From DATKBT01 sp035546295 (lineage in GTDB: Bacteria; Acidobacteriota; Thermoanaerobaculia; Multivoradales; Multivoraceae), in NCBI GenBank assembly GCA_035546295.1, contig DATKBT010000187.1:1-52769 (forward strand): a stretch of DNA of 52,769 bases. Direction: 5' to 3'. Of the stretch, positions 37,315-45,099 are shown one piece after another (positions within the stretch are counted from its first letter, which is position 1; each line of letters opens with the position of its first letter). The notes below the pieces were generated by a model, which ran no database searches, had not been told where the DNA came from, and saw nothing but the letters and a program-made list of their open reading frames with translations. The translations under genes and the position numbers were made by a program.

Positions 37315-40300
37315 GTGAGCGAATCGAGCGGTCAGCCAGGTGTCTCCGCGCCGGCCGGCGGCCCCCAGGGCTTTCGCCTGGCCGCCACCGTCATCACCTA
37401 CTTCCGCCTCTACGTGATCATCGTCGGGGCGGTGCTGCTCTACGGCGTCATCTCCTTCGTCGCCCTTCCGCGCAGCGAGGATCCCGAGTTCGACACGGTC
37501 GACATGAGGGTGACCGTGGTCTACCCGGGAGCGAGCGCCGCCAAGGTCCGCGATCTCGTCACCAAGCCGCTCGAAGAGGCCATCGAGCAGGCCGACGGAG
37601 TGCGCAAGATCACCGCCGAGAGCTCGAACGGTCTCGCCTTCTTGAAGGTGAAGCTGTTCAACGAGACCGACCCCCAAGAGGGTGCCGCGAACGTCGAGGA
37701 GCAGATCGACGGCATTCGCGACCAGCTGCCCGAGGGCGCCTTCGAGCCTTTCGTCTTGCTGCTCAACACCGGCAACATCCCGATCAACATCATCGCTCTC
37801 ACCGGGCCCGACGACTATCGACTGCTCGACGAGTGGTCGCAGGTGCTGAGCGACGAGCTGAGCCTCATCGACGAGATCGCCAGCGCCGACATCGACGGCC
37901 TGCCGGAGCGCCAGATCACGGTCCGGATCGACAACGATCGTCTCGCCCAGTACCGGATCCCTCTCCTGCAGGTCGCCAATGTCCTGGGCGTGGAGAACGC
38001 GGGCGTGCCCGGGGGCAAGCTCGACATCGGGTCGCGACGCCTGGTGCTGAAGACCCCCAACGACTATCGGTCGCTCGAGGACATCGCCGCCACGGTGATC
38101 GGCGGCAGCCAGGAGTCCCTGGTGCGCCTCGGCGACGTCGCCACCGTGGAGGACGGTCATGCGGAGCCGCGCTACCGGTTCAGGACCAACGGGCACAACG
38201 CCGTCCTGGTCCTGCCCACGAAGCGCGAGGGCACCAACAACGTGGAGATCGCGGAGCAGGTCCGCGCCGCAGTGGACCGGCTGCGCGCGAGGCTGCCCGA
38301 GGGGCTCGACGTGCACGTCGTCAGCGACCGCGGGGCGAGCGTCGAGGCGCTGCTGACCGACCTCGGCTGGAACGCGGTCGGGGGCGGCGTCGCCGTCATC
38401 CTGGTGGTGACCCTGTTCCTCGGCTTCCGCCAGGCGATGGTGGTGTCGATCTCGATTCCGCTGTCCATCCTGATCGCCTTCGTCCTGATGTCGTGGACCG
38501 GTCTCCAGCTGACCCAGTTCTCGATCTTCGGCCTGGTGCTCGCCCTCGGCATGCTCGTCGACTCGGCTCTGGTCGTCGTCGAGAACATCGGCCGCCGTCT
38601 CGAGATGGGGAACCCTCTCTTCGAGGCCGTGGCGCAGGGCGTCGAGGACGTCAAGCTGCCGGTCATCTCGTCGACGCTCACCACGGTTGCAGCCTTCGTG
38701 CCGATGCTCGTCATCGAAGGGAACATCGGCAGCTTCATCCGCGAGCTGCCCTTGACCGTGATCTACAGTCTCACGGCCTCCCTGGTCGTTGCCCTCACCG
38801 TGATCCCGCTGGTGCTCTACGTGCTGTGGCGGAGCTGGCCCCCGGTGCACGTGGAGGAGAAGGAGTGGCCCCTGGTCGGCCACTACCTAGAGGTCGCGAA
38901 GTTCGCCCTGCGCCACCGCCTGCTGACGGTGGTGGTGGCAGTCACCGCTTTCGTGATGGCCATCGCCGCGATCCCCATGCTCGGCATCCAGTTCTTTCCC
39001 AAGGCCGAGAAGCGGTACTTCTACGTCAACATCAGGCTGCCAAGCGACGCCAACCTCGCGACGACGAGCTCGATCACCGCCCAGGTGGAGGATCTGCTGG
39101 CCCAGGAGAGCGACATCCGGGCGTTCACCTCCTGCATCGGTGTCGGCTGCCCGTACGTCTACTACAACGTCGAGCCCGAGAGGGAGACGCCGAGCTACGC
39201 GCAGATCCTGGTCAACGTCCGTGACGACTATCCGAAGACCGAGGTGGAGGCCTACGCCCTCTCGGTGAACGAGAAGCTGCAGCAGATCGCGGGCGTCGAC
39301 ATCCAGCCCCGGATCCTGGAGCAGGGTCCCGGAGGCGACGCCGACATCGAGATCCGCATCCGGGGCGACGACACCGACACCCTCGCCAGCCTGGCCCGGG
39401 AGGTCGTGGACAGGATGCAGGGCGTCGAGGGCCTGGTCGATCTTCGCGACTCGCTCGGTTTCAAGTCGCCGCAGCTGGCGATGGAGATGGACCGCGATCG
39501 GGCGGCTCTGCTGGGAGTCGACAGTCGGTCGTTCTCCCAGACGCTCTACGCGGCGCTCGACGGCCTCGAAGCGACCCAGTACCGGGGGTCAGAGGACGAG
39601 ATCCCCCTGGTCGTCCGCATGAGCTCGAGCTCGATCCGGTCGGTCGCCGACCTCAGCCGGCTCTACCTGCCGTCGACCCGGGGCGGCGTCGCGCTTGGCG
39701 AGGTGGCCACCCCCCGCGAGACCAGCGAGTTCGCGAGCACCAACCGGATCGACGGCGAAAGCGCGGTGCTGGTGCGGGCGAACGTAGTGGGGCGGCTGAC
39801 GGATCAAGCGATGATCGACGTCAGGCGGGAGCTCGCCGACCTCGAGCTGCCCACCGCCTACCGCATGGAGCTCGGCGGCGAGAACGAGGAACGCAACGAG
39901 GCCTTCACCCAGATGGGCGCCGCCATGGTGCTGTCGATCCTCCTCATCTACGCGATCCTGGCGATCCAGTTCAACTCTTTCGTCCAACCCTTCGTGATCC
40001 TCTTCACCGTCCCCTTCGGCATCGTCGGGGCCATCGTCGGGCTCCTGGTGACCGGCAATCCCTTCGGCTTCAACGCCTTCATCGGTGTCGTCAGCCTGAC
40101 CGGCATCATCATCAACGACTCCATCGTCCTGACCGACTTCGCCAACTACCTGCAGCGGGTCGAGGGCAAGGGGCTCTACGAGTCGCTGCTGGAGGCGGGG
40201 CGGGTGCGCTTCCGGCCGGTGCTGACCACCAGCCTGACCACCATCGCCGGTATGGCGCCGCTGGCGGTGTGGGGTGGCAGCCTGTGGTCGCCCGTGGCGG

Positions 40301-40449
40301 TCGTCGTCATCTTCGGGCTCGCCTTCGCGACGCTGCTGATCCTGATCCTCTTGCCGGTGATCTACGCGCTCCTGGTACGGCCCAAGGAGGGCAGGCGCGC
40401 CTTCCGCTTCTGGTCGCGAGTCTCCGCCCGCTTGCTGGGCCGGGCCTGA
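37315..40449 (+). CDS. RND-superfamily efflux permease
   Basis: The 1044-aa inner-membrane proton antiporter has the full AcrB-like plan: TM1 (about 28-48), a first large periplasmic loop, TM2-7, a second loop, TM8-12. The TM4 relay motif reads GMLVDSALVVVENI; the first Asp is kept but the second (AcrB D408) is Ser. TM10 reads SLTGIIINDSIVLTDF. It should assemble with the FHA-adaptor (25.1 kb) and TolC (27.2 kb). Its position directly behind the ACP-SDR gene suggests the cargo is the synthase product or a derivative. GTG 37315 has GAGGG five bases upstream. The substrate class cannot be read from sequence. Confidence 0.94.
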   Translation: MSESSGQPGVSAPAGGPQGFRLAATVITYFRLYVIIVGAVLLYGVISFVALPRSEDPEFDTVDMRVTVVYPGASAAKVRDLVTKPLEEAIEQADGVRKITAESSNGLAFLKVKLFNETDPQEGAANVEEQIDGIRDQLPEGAFEPFVLLLNTGNIPINIIALTGPDDYRLLDEWSQVLSDELSLIDEIASADIDGLPERQITVRIDNDRLAQYRIPLLQVANVLGVENAGVPGGKLDIGSRRLVLKTPNDYRSLEDIAATVIGGSQESLVRLGDVATVEDGHAEPRYRFRTNGHNAVLVLPTKREGTNNVEIAEQVRAAVDRLRARLPEGLDVHVVSDRGASVEALLTDLGWNAVGGGVAVILVVTLFLGFRQAMVVSISIPLSILIAFVLMSWTGLQLTQFSIFGLVLALGMLVDSALVVVENIGRRLEMGNPLFEAVAQGVEDVKLPVISSTLTTVAAFVPMLVIEGNIGSFIRELPLTVIYSLTASLVVALTVIPLVLYVLWRSWPPVHVEEKEWPLVGHYLEVAKFALRHRLLTVVVAVTAFVMAIAAIPMLGIQFFPKAEKRYFYVNIRLPSDANLATTSSITAQVEDLLAQESDIRAFTSCIGVGCPYVYYNVEPERETPSYAQILVNVRDDYPKTEVEAYALSVNEKLQQIAGVDIQPRILEQGPGGDADIEIRIRGDDTDTLASLAREVVDRMQGVEGLVDLRDSLGFKSPQLAMEMDRDRAALLGVDSRSFSQTLYAALDGLEATQYRGSEDEIPLVVRMSSSSIRSVADLSRLYLPSTRGGVALGEVATPRETSEFASTNRIDGESAVLVRANVVGRLTDQAMIDVRRELADLELPTAYRMELGGENEERNEAFTQMGAAMVLSILLIYAILAIQFNSFVQPFVILFTVPFGIVGAIVGLLVTGNPFGFNAFIGVVSLTGIIINDSIVLTDFANYLQRVEGKGLYESLLEAGRVRFRPVLTTSLTTIAGMAPLAVWGGSLWSPVAVVVIFGLAFATLLILILLPVIYALLVRPKEGRRAFRFWSRVSARLLGRA

Positions 40450-40643
40450 GGCCGGACCCGGCGCGGCCACCCCGGCTCCGCTTCTCCTCGACTCCATCCG
40501 CGACCGTGTCGGGTCGGCGAGCTCTGGGACCGGAGCTGCTGCGACCCCGACCACCGCGAAGGGCCCGGCGGGGCGGCCTCGCGTCGGCGTCGCCCGCTCG
40601 GGCTCGATCGCCGCCGAGCACGTGCCGACCTCTCAGCGCACTA

Positions 40644-40667
40644 CGCTCCTGCCGTGCTGCAGGAGCG
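40644..40667. terminator. Hairpin between convergent genes, candidate terminator
   Basis: CGCTCCTGC (40644-40652) pairs perfectly with GCAGGAGCG (40659-40667) around a 6-nt loop. It lies between the convergent RND permease and ABC1 kinase genes. No T run follows on either strand, so intrinsic termination would be weak. Confidence 0.45.
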
Positions 40668-40697
40668 CGGAGGAGAGGGCGCCGGAGTCGGGTTTGC

Positions 40698-42701
40698 CTA
40701 CTGGCGAGCGCGAAGCCTGTACATCAGCTTGCGCGCCGACGAGTAGAAGATGAAGAGCACGAAGATCAGGTACCACACGCTCGGCAGCACCTCGTCGATG
40801 AGCACCGCGACGCCGTCGACCCGATCGACGTCGAGGACGACCCCTTGGTAGAGGCTGACCGCCCCCACCGCCCCCGCCGTCGCCAGGAGCAGGACTCCCA
40901 GCGCCCTCATCAGCACCATGAACCCGAACGATCCCTTCCCTTCTAGCCGCCCGAAGGTGAAGTAGGACGAGTCGAGGATCCGGTGCAGACGGAAGAAGGC
41001 CGCCGGGATCGCCTCCATCATGTGCTCGTACTCGAGGAACTCGGTGTCGTCGAACATCTCCGAGAGGCGCCGGATCATGCGCTTCTTCGCCCGGCGCCCG
41101 GCGCCCTTCATGTACTCGCGGTACTCCTCGTAGTGGTCGATGGTCTTGTCGAGGCGAAGGGCGATGGTGTCGGCGAGCAATGCGACGCGGATCATCCTGA
41201 GCATGTTGGGGCTGGTCGGCACGTAGTACTGCCGCGCCAGCCTGAGGATGCCCAACCAGATGTTGGCGGTGGTCCGCTCCCACCACGCCGCGTGCTCGCT
41301 GTGGATGGCGTAGAGGTCCTGCCAGAAGATCTCTTCCATCCGTTTGGTGAAGGCGTCGATGTCGATCGGCGGCAGCGGCTCGAGCAGGGCGACCGCGGCC
41401 TGCACCATGCCCCCCACGTCCTCGCGGCTCTGCGCGTAGAGGAGCCGCCTCCAGATCAGCCGGTCGCGCTGTGTGCTCGCGCCCACCGCCCCGAAGTCGA
41501 TCAGGATCAGCTCGTTGTTGGGCTGCACGAGGACGTTGCCGGGGTGCAGGTCGGCATGAAAGACGAGAGCCTCCAGGCCGCCGTACCGGTTGAGCCGGAT
41601 CAATCGCCGAGCGACGACCGGTGGATCGATGTTCTGCGCCCTGATCTCCGCCAGGGCGGCCTGGTCGTCGTTCTCCACCGCCCCCAGCAGCTCGCTGAGG
41701 AAAATGCCGGTGACGAACTCCATGGTGAGCACCCGCCGGCTGGAGAACTGGAAGAAGACACGGGGGGCCGAGGCGTGCAGCTTCGTCTTGTCGGCCCGCA
41801 GCTTGAAGACTTCCATGTAGCGGGCTTCGGTGGAGAAATCCAGCTCGCCGAGGAGCATCGAACGCAGGTCGTAGACGACGTTACGCGAGTAGTAGGGTGG
41901 GAAGATGATCTGCTCGAGCACCCACAGCACCCAGGTCATCGCCGTCAGATCGGCCGCAAAGATCTCCCCGACCCCTGGGCGCCGGACCTTGACCGCCACC
42001 TTCTCTCCGGTCTTGAGGATGCCCTGATAGACGCACGCGATCGAGGCGGAGGCGATGGGCTCGGGATCGAAGGCCGAGAAGATCTCGTCGATCGACTGGC
42101 CGATGTCCTCCTCGATGGTGCGGATGGCCTGCTCGGTGGGAAACCTGGGCACCGAGTCCAGCATCTTCTCGAGCTCGTGGCAGTAGATGTAGGGCAGGAG
42201 ATCGATCCGCATCGACAGCTGCTGGCCGATCTTGATAAATGTCGCACCGCCCTTTTCGAGGTACCCGCGTAGCCGCTCGGCGCGCCGTATCTGGGTCTCC
42301 TTGCGCCGCAAAATGCTCCACAGCGTGGCAAGGCCGAACCGGGACGCGAGCCAGAGCCAGATCACCATGCGCCAGACGACGCGCCAGACCCGGGCCTTGA
42401 AGACCTCGCTGTCCCGTGTCGGCGGGCTCGAGTAACGGTTCCAGTCGACCCGCAGCCGCTGCGGTCGCGCCATCGGCACCGACAGCGCGGAGCGGCCCGA
42501 CTCGTCGGCGACCGAGGTCGGGGCCTGCGTGCTCGGCAGAGGGGCCTCGACCAACCGGGGGGGAGACGAGCGTGAAGGCGGCGGGCTTTCGCGTCGCGCT
42601 TCGAGCGCGCGTGCGACGGCGTCGCGGATGTGGTCGCTGACTGGCCTCGGTCCCGCGTCCGAGGCGCGGTCCGGTTCGTGCTGTGGAGACGGCTCGATCA
42701 T
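40698..42701 (-). CDS. ABC1/AarF/UbiB-family atypical kinase
   Basis: The 667-aa protein belongs to the ABC1 (ADCK/UbiB) family, atypical kinase-like ATPases that act on membrane lipids and quinone biosynthesis. Motifs: FIKIGQQLSMRIDLLP (KxGQ), PIASASIACVYQG (Ala-rich loop), VAVKVRRPGV, FHADLHPGNVLVQPN and LIDFGAVGA. The first 90 residues are Pro/Ser-rich and probably disordered. Two hydrophobic helices at the C terminus (about 600-655) anchor it in the membrane. ATG 42701 has GGGGAT upstream. It opens away from the small charged-protein genes in the same direction. A role in handling the lipid product of the neighbouring synthase is possible but inferred only from position. Confidence 0.92.
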   Translation of the reverse strand: MIEPSPQHEPDRASDAGPRPVSDHIRDAVARALEARRESPPPSRSSPPRLVEAPLPSTQAPTSVADESGRSALSVPMARPQRLRVDWNRYSSPPTRDSEVFKARVWRVVWRMVIWLWLASRFGLATLWSILRRKETQIRRAERLRGYLEKGGATFIKIGQQLSMRIDLLPYIYCHELEKMLDSVPRFPTEQAIRTIEEDIGQSIDEIFSAFDPEPIASASIACVYQGILKTGEKVAVKVRRPGVGEIFAADLTAMTWVLWVLEQIIFPPYYSRNVVYDLRSMLLGELDFSTEARYMEVFKLRADKTKLHASAPRVFFQFSSRRVLTMEFVTGIFLSELLGAVENDDQAALAEIRAQNIDPPVVARRLIRLNRYGGLEALVFHADLHPGNVLVQPNNELILIDFGAVGASTQRDRLIWRRLLYAQSREDVGGMVQAAVALLEPLPPIDIDAFTKRMEEIFWQDLYAIHSEHAAWWERTTANIWLGILRLARQYYVPTSPNMLRMIRVALLADTIALRLDKTIDHYEEYREYMKGAGRRAKKRMIRRLSEMFDDTEFLEYEHMMEAIPAAFFRLHRILDSSYFTFGRLEGKGSFGFMVLMRALGVLLLATAGAVGAVSLYQGVVLDVDRVDGVAVLIDEVLPSVWYLIFVLFIFYSSARKLMYRLRARQ

Positions 42702-42819
42702 CGGCAGGGATCCCCGACCCGGAAGGCGAGATTCGGCCGGGGTCCGCGGCGGACCCCGGTTCTCGAGGAGTCAGCCCGAGCGGTGTTGCGGCCCGGCTCC
42801 CCGCCCGTAAGCACGGTCG

Positions 42820-43332
42820 CTAGGCGTCGTCGGAGGTATCCTCGTCGTCGGAGGTATCCTCGTCGTCCTCGTCCTCGGGCAGCAGGACTCGCGCCGCCGA
42901 CTTCATCTGCCGCCACATCATCCCCGAGGGGATGCCCTCGGCCAGCTCGCGAGGCGCACGGGACATCTCCTGCATCGCGTCGCCGATCCCGATCGACCCG
43001 TTCACCAGGACGTCCCTCATCGCGCCGTCCTTCTTCTTGCGGGCCGAGCGCTCGCTCTCTTCGTTGTACGTGTCGAGCCCGACCGAGACGCCCTTGGCGA
43101 TCTGTCCCACCGCCCTGCCGAAGGCGCGTTCCAGCCTCTGGGCATCGCCAGTACCGGAGGAGTAACGCTTCTTCTTGCGCTTCTTGCGCTCCTTCTTCGA
43201 CTTCTCGGTGGAGCCGGGCGGCGTGACTCTCACCGCGGTGGCGGGCTCGGTCACGCCCGCGCCGGCCGACGAAGCCGGCAACCGGGTCGTCGAAGTCTTC
43301 TCCGCCGTCTTTTCTGTGGTCTTCTCTACCAT
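42820..43332 (-). CDS. Small charged protein with Lys-rich core and acidic repeated tail
   Basis: The 170-aa protein has a Thr/Glu/Lys-rich N terminus, a strongly basic stretch (KSKKERKKRKKKRYSSG), a helical centre (QRLERAFGRAVGQIAKGVSV; YNEESERSARKKKDGAMRDV) and an acidic end made of repeated DEDTSD units from an 18-bp tandem duplication near 42830-42865. GGGAG precedes ATG 43332. I recognise no family. The polarised charge suggests it binds a membrane surface, a granule or nucleic acid. It shares its orientation with the next small gene and the DUF1702 gene, suggesting one transcript. Confidence 0.78.
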   Translation of the reverse strand: MVEKTTEKTAEKTSTTRLPASSAGAGVTEPATAVRVTPPGSTEKSKKERKKRKKKRYSSGTGDAQRLERAFGRAVGQIAKGVSVGLDTYNEESERSARKKKDGAMRDVLVNGSIGIGDAMQEMSRAPRELAEGIPSGMMWRQMKSAARVLLPEDEDDEDTSDDEDTSDDA

Positions 43333-43396
43333 GGTAGCTCCCGCGTTCTCGGTGCCCGGCGTGTTCGCCGCGCCCGACTGGTTCCTCGATCCACCG

Positions 43397-43729
43397 TCAC
43401 TTGAACGGAAAGAAGGGCAAGGTGCCGGTGCGTTTCCTGGGCTTGCGCTCGTAGAGCACGATCACCGGCACCAGCTCCTCGTTTCCGGCTTCCTCTCCGA
43501 GCTGCCTGACGAGCTCACCCATCGTCTCGGCCACCTCGGCCATCAGGGGCCCCCGTCCCTCCTTGAGCGCCTTGATGCGCTTGCGCTTCTGCTTTCCGAG
43601 ATCGATGATGATCGGAGGTCTCGCCCCCCCTGGCTCGTCCATGGTCGCTTCCATCCTGCTCGCCACCCGGTGGCCCCACGGGTTGCTCGACGTCGCTGGC
43701 CGCTGTCGGTGGAGGTCACTCTGGGTCAT
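43397..43729 (-). CDS. Small basic protein of unknown function (PIIIDLGK motif)
   Basis: The open frame gives 110 aa. The conserved-looking part begins PPIIIDLGKQKRKRIKALKE, followed by GRGPLMAEVAETMGELVRQL, and a final strand VPVIVLYERKPRKR. The pattern resembles a small family I recall as DUF6200, but I am not sure of the number. ATG 43642 (MDEPGGARPP) has GGAAG upstream and would give an 81-aa protein closer to that pattern, so the first 29 residues may not be translated. It lies between the acidic-tail protein and the DUF1702 gene on the same strand. Confidence 0.68.
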   Translation of the reverse strand: MTQSDLHRQRPATSSNPWGHRVASRMEATMDEPGGARPPIIIDLGKQKRKRIKALKEGRGPLMAEVAETMGELVRQLGEEAGNEELVPVIVLYERKPRKRTGTLPFFPFK

Positions 43730-43751
43730 TCATGCTAGGCGAGGGGTGGGG

Positions 43752-44912
43752 TCAAGTCAACGCGACCGGCACTCCTGTCGCCGTCCTTCGGGGTGTCGAG
43801 ATCTGCGGCCGTTCGCGCATCCGACGACGCATCTCGTCGTAGATCTCACGTGAGCGGCGGGAGCTTCCGGCAAGACTCTGCTCGGTTTCGGTGACGACCT
43901 CCTGCGTCATGTCGGCGGCCTGGTCGGCGGTCATTCCGAGGAGCTCTCGACACGCGCGATCGGTCAGCTCCGAGGGGTTCCTTCCGCGCCGGCGGATCAG
44001 CGGCGCGAAGGAGACGCCGGACAGGAAATCGGATCGCCACGCGCCGGACCGCCGGTCGAGATCGCGCAGCGCCTCGCCGTCGCGGCCTGCCGCGTAGGTG
44101 CAGGCGGTGCCGATCCCGTTCCAGAGCTCCCCCTGTCGATTGGCCGGGAAGCTGCCGATGCTGTCGGCGATCCGCCGAGGATCGGCTCCCTCGACCCACC
44201 ACAGCGCCCTTCCGATCCCGGAGTCGAAAGCGGAGCGGTCGTAACTGGGAAGGAAGCCGGGCGGCGACCGGCGCTGCCGGATCCACTGCCGGTGACGGAA
44301 GAGTCCCTGGTGGAAGCCGAGCCCATCCGCCATGCACCAGGCGAGGGCGGCGTCCAGCCGCTCCCGGTACCGCCGCCACAGAACGGCCCCCCACGGCACC
44401 CGAGCCACTGCGAATCCGGCGCCGAGGAGGGCAAGGCCATCGTGATGCCCTGCGGGACCCCTCACCAGCTCGTCCAGGCGTCGCGTCGCCCCCCAGGTGG
44501 CGAGGTCGATGGCGGCGAGGTACGCCCCGACGCCCTCGAAGGCGAAGCCACGATGGTGATCGTCGACGGCGCGTTCGAGCTCTGCCACCACCAGGTCGAG
44601 GTCGGGCTGGCTCATCGCCAGCTGAAACGCATCGACGGCGACGTGGAGGACGCCCTCGAGGTGGCGTCGGAGCGCCTCGTCCTGGCACTCGTCGTAGCCC
44701 AACGCCGCGAAGGTGCAGTCCTCGCGACGCATTCCGAACAGGCGCTGCTTGAGGGGGTTGGGCACGACAGCTCGCCGGGACGCTAGCACATCGCGCGCCT
44801 CCTCTCTGGCTCCGGAGCCACTACCCTGGCTCCCGCGGGCCGGGGCCAGCGGCGGACGGCCGCTGGGCTCGCGTCGCCGGAGCATCCCCCTCCAGTCGTG
44901 GGGCGACGACAA
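43752..44912 (-). CDS. DUF1702-family protein
   Basis: The protein (up to 386 aa) matches the DUF1702 pattern: RGFAFEGVGAYLAAIDL, RGPAGHHDGLALLGAGFAVA, WCMADGLGFHQGLFRHRQW, SAFDSGIGRALWWVEGADP and FPANRQGELWNGIGTACTYA. The biochemical role is unknown. From family knowledge, DUF1702 proteins are recurrent partners of iterative PKS cassettes, notably enediyne clusters, which supports linking this gene to the synthase at 28.6 kb. The annotated frame opens at TTG 44912; ATG 44885 directly behind GGAGG is an alternative. It is divergent from the P450 operon, with a 187-bp shared regulatory gap. Confidence 0.82.
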   Translation of the reverse strand: MSSPHDWRGMLRRREPSGRPPLAPARGSQGSGSGAREEARDVLASRRAVVPNPLKQRLFGMRREDCTFAALGYDECQDEALRRHLEGVLHVAVDAFQLAMSQPDLDLVVAELERAVDDHHRGFAFEGVGAYLAAIDLATWGATRRLDELVRGPAGHHDGLALLGAGFAVARVPWGAVLWRRYRERLDAALAWCMADGLGFHQGLFRHRQWIRQRRSPPGFLPSYDRSAFDSGIGRALWWVEGADPRRIADSIGSFPANRQGELWNGIGTACTYAAGRDGEALRDLDRRSGAWRSDFLSGVSFAPLIRRRGRNPSELTDRACRELLGMTADQAADMTQEVVTETEQSLAGSSRRSREIYDEMRRRMRERPQISTPRRTATGVPVALT

Positions 44913-44924
44913 TCACCAACCGGC

Positions 44925-44946
44925 CGTGCATCTACGTGCATATAAT
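44925..44946 (+). promoter_or_regulatory. Candidate promoter of the P450 operon with CGTGCA direct repeat
   Basis: TATAAT at 44941-44946 is a perfect -10 element about 150 bp before the P450 fusion gene. Immediately upstream, CGTGCA occurs at 44925-44930 and again at 44935-44940, exactly 10 bp (one helical turn) apart, occupying the region where a regulator would contact polymerase. No TTGACA-like -35 box is at the right distance, so activator dependence is plausible. The opposite strand leads into the DUF1702 gene. Confidence 0.5.
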
Positions 44947-45099
44947 GGCGCCCCTGCAGCTCGATGTTCGTGGCTGCCTGTCACCAGGCGCAGTGGGAGC
45001 CGTGGCGAGAGGGCCGGCGTGCCAGGCCCGGGATTCAACCGGGCAAGGTGCAGTCGTGGCGCAGTCGGAAGCACCGAGGCAGGCCTACGAGGGTGAAGC

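Noticed and set aside
36061..38883. 940-aa open frame on the minus strand across the ACP-SDR and RND genes
   Set aside because: Both plus-strand genes show clear domains here; the antisense product has no recognisable fold and is His/Asp/Val/Gly-biased.
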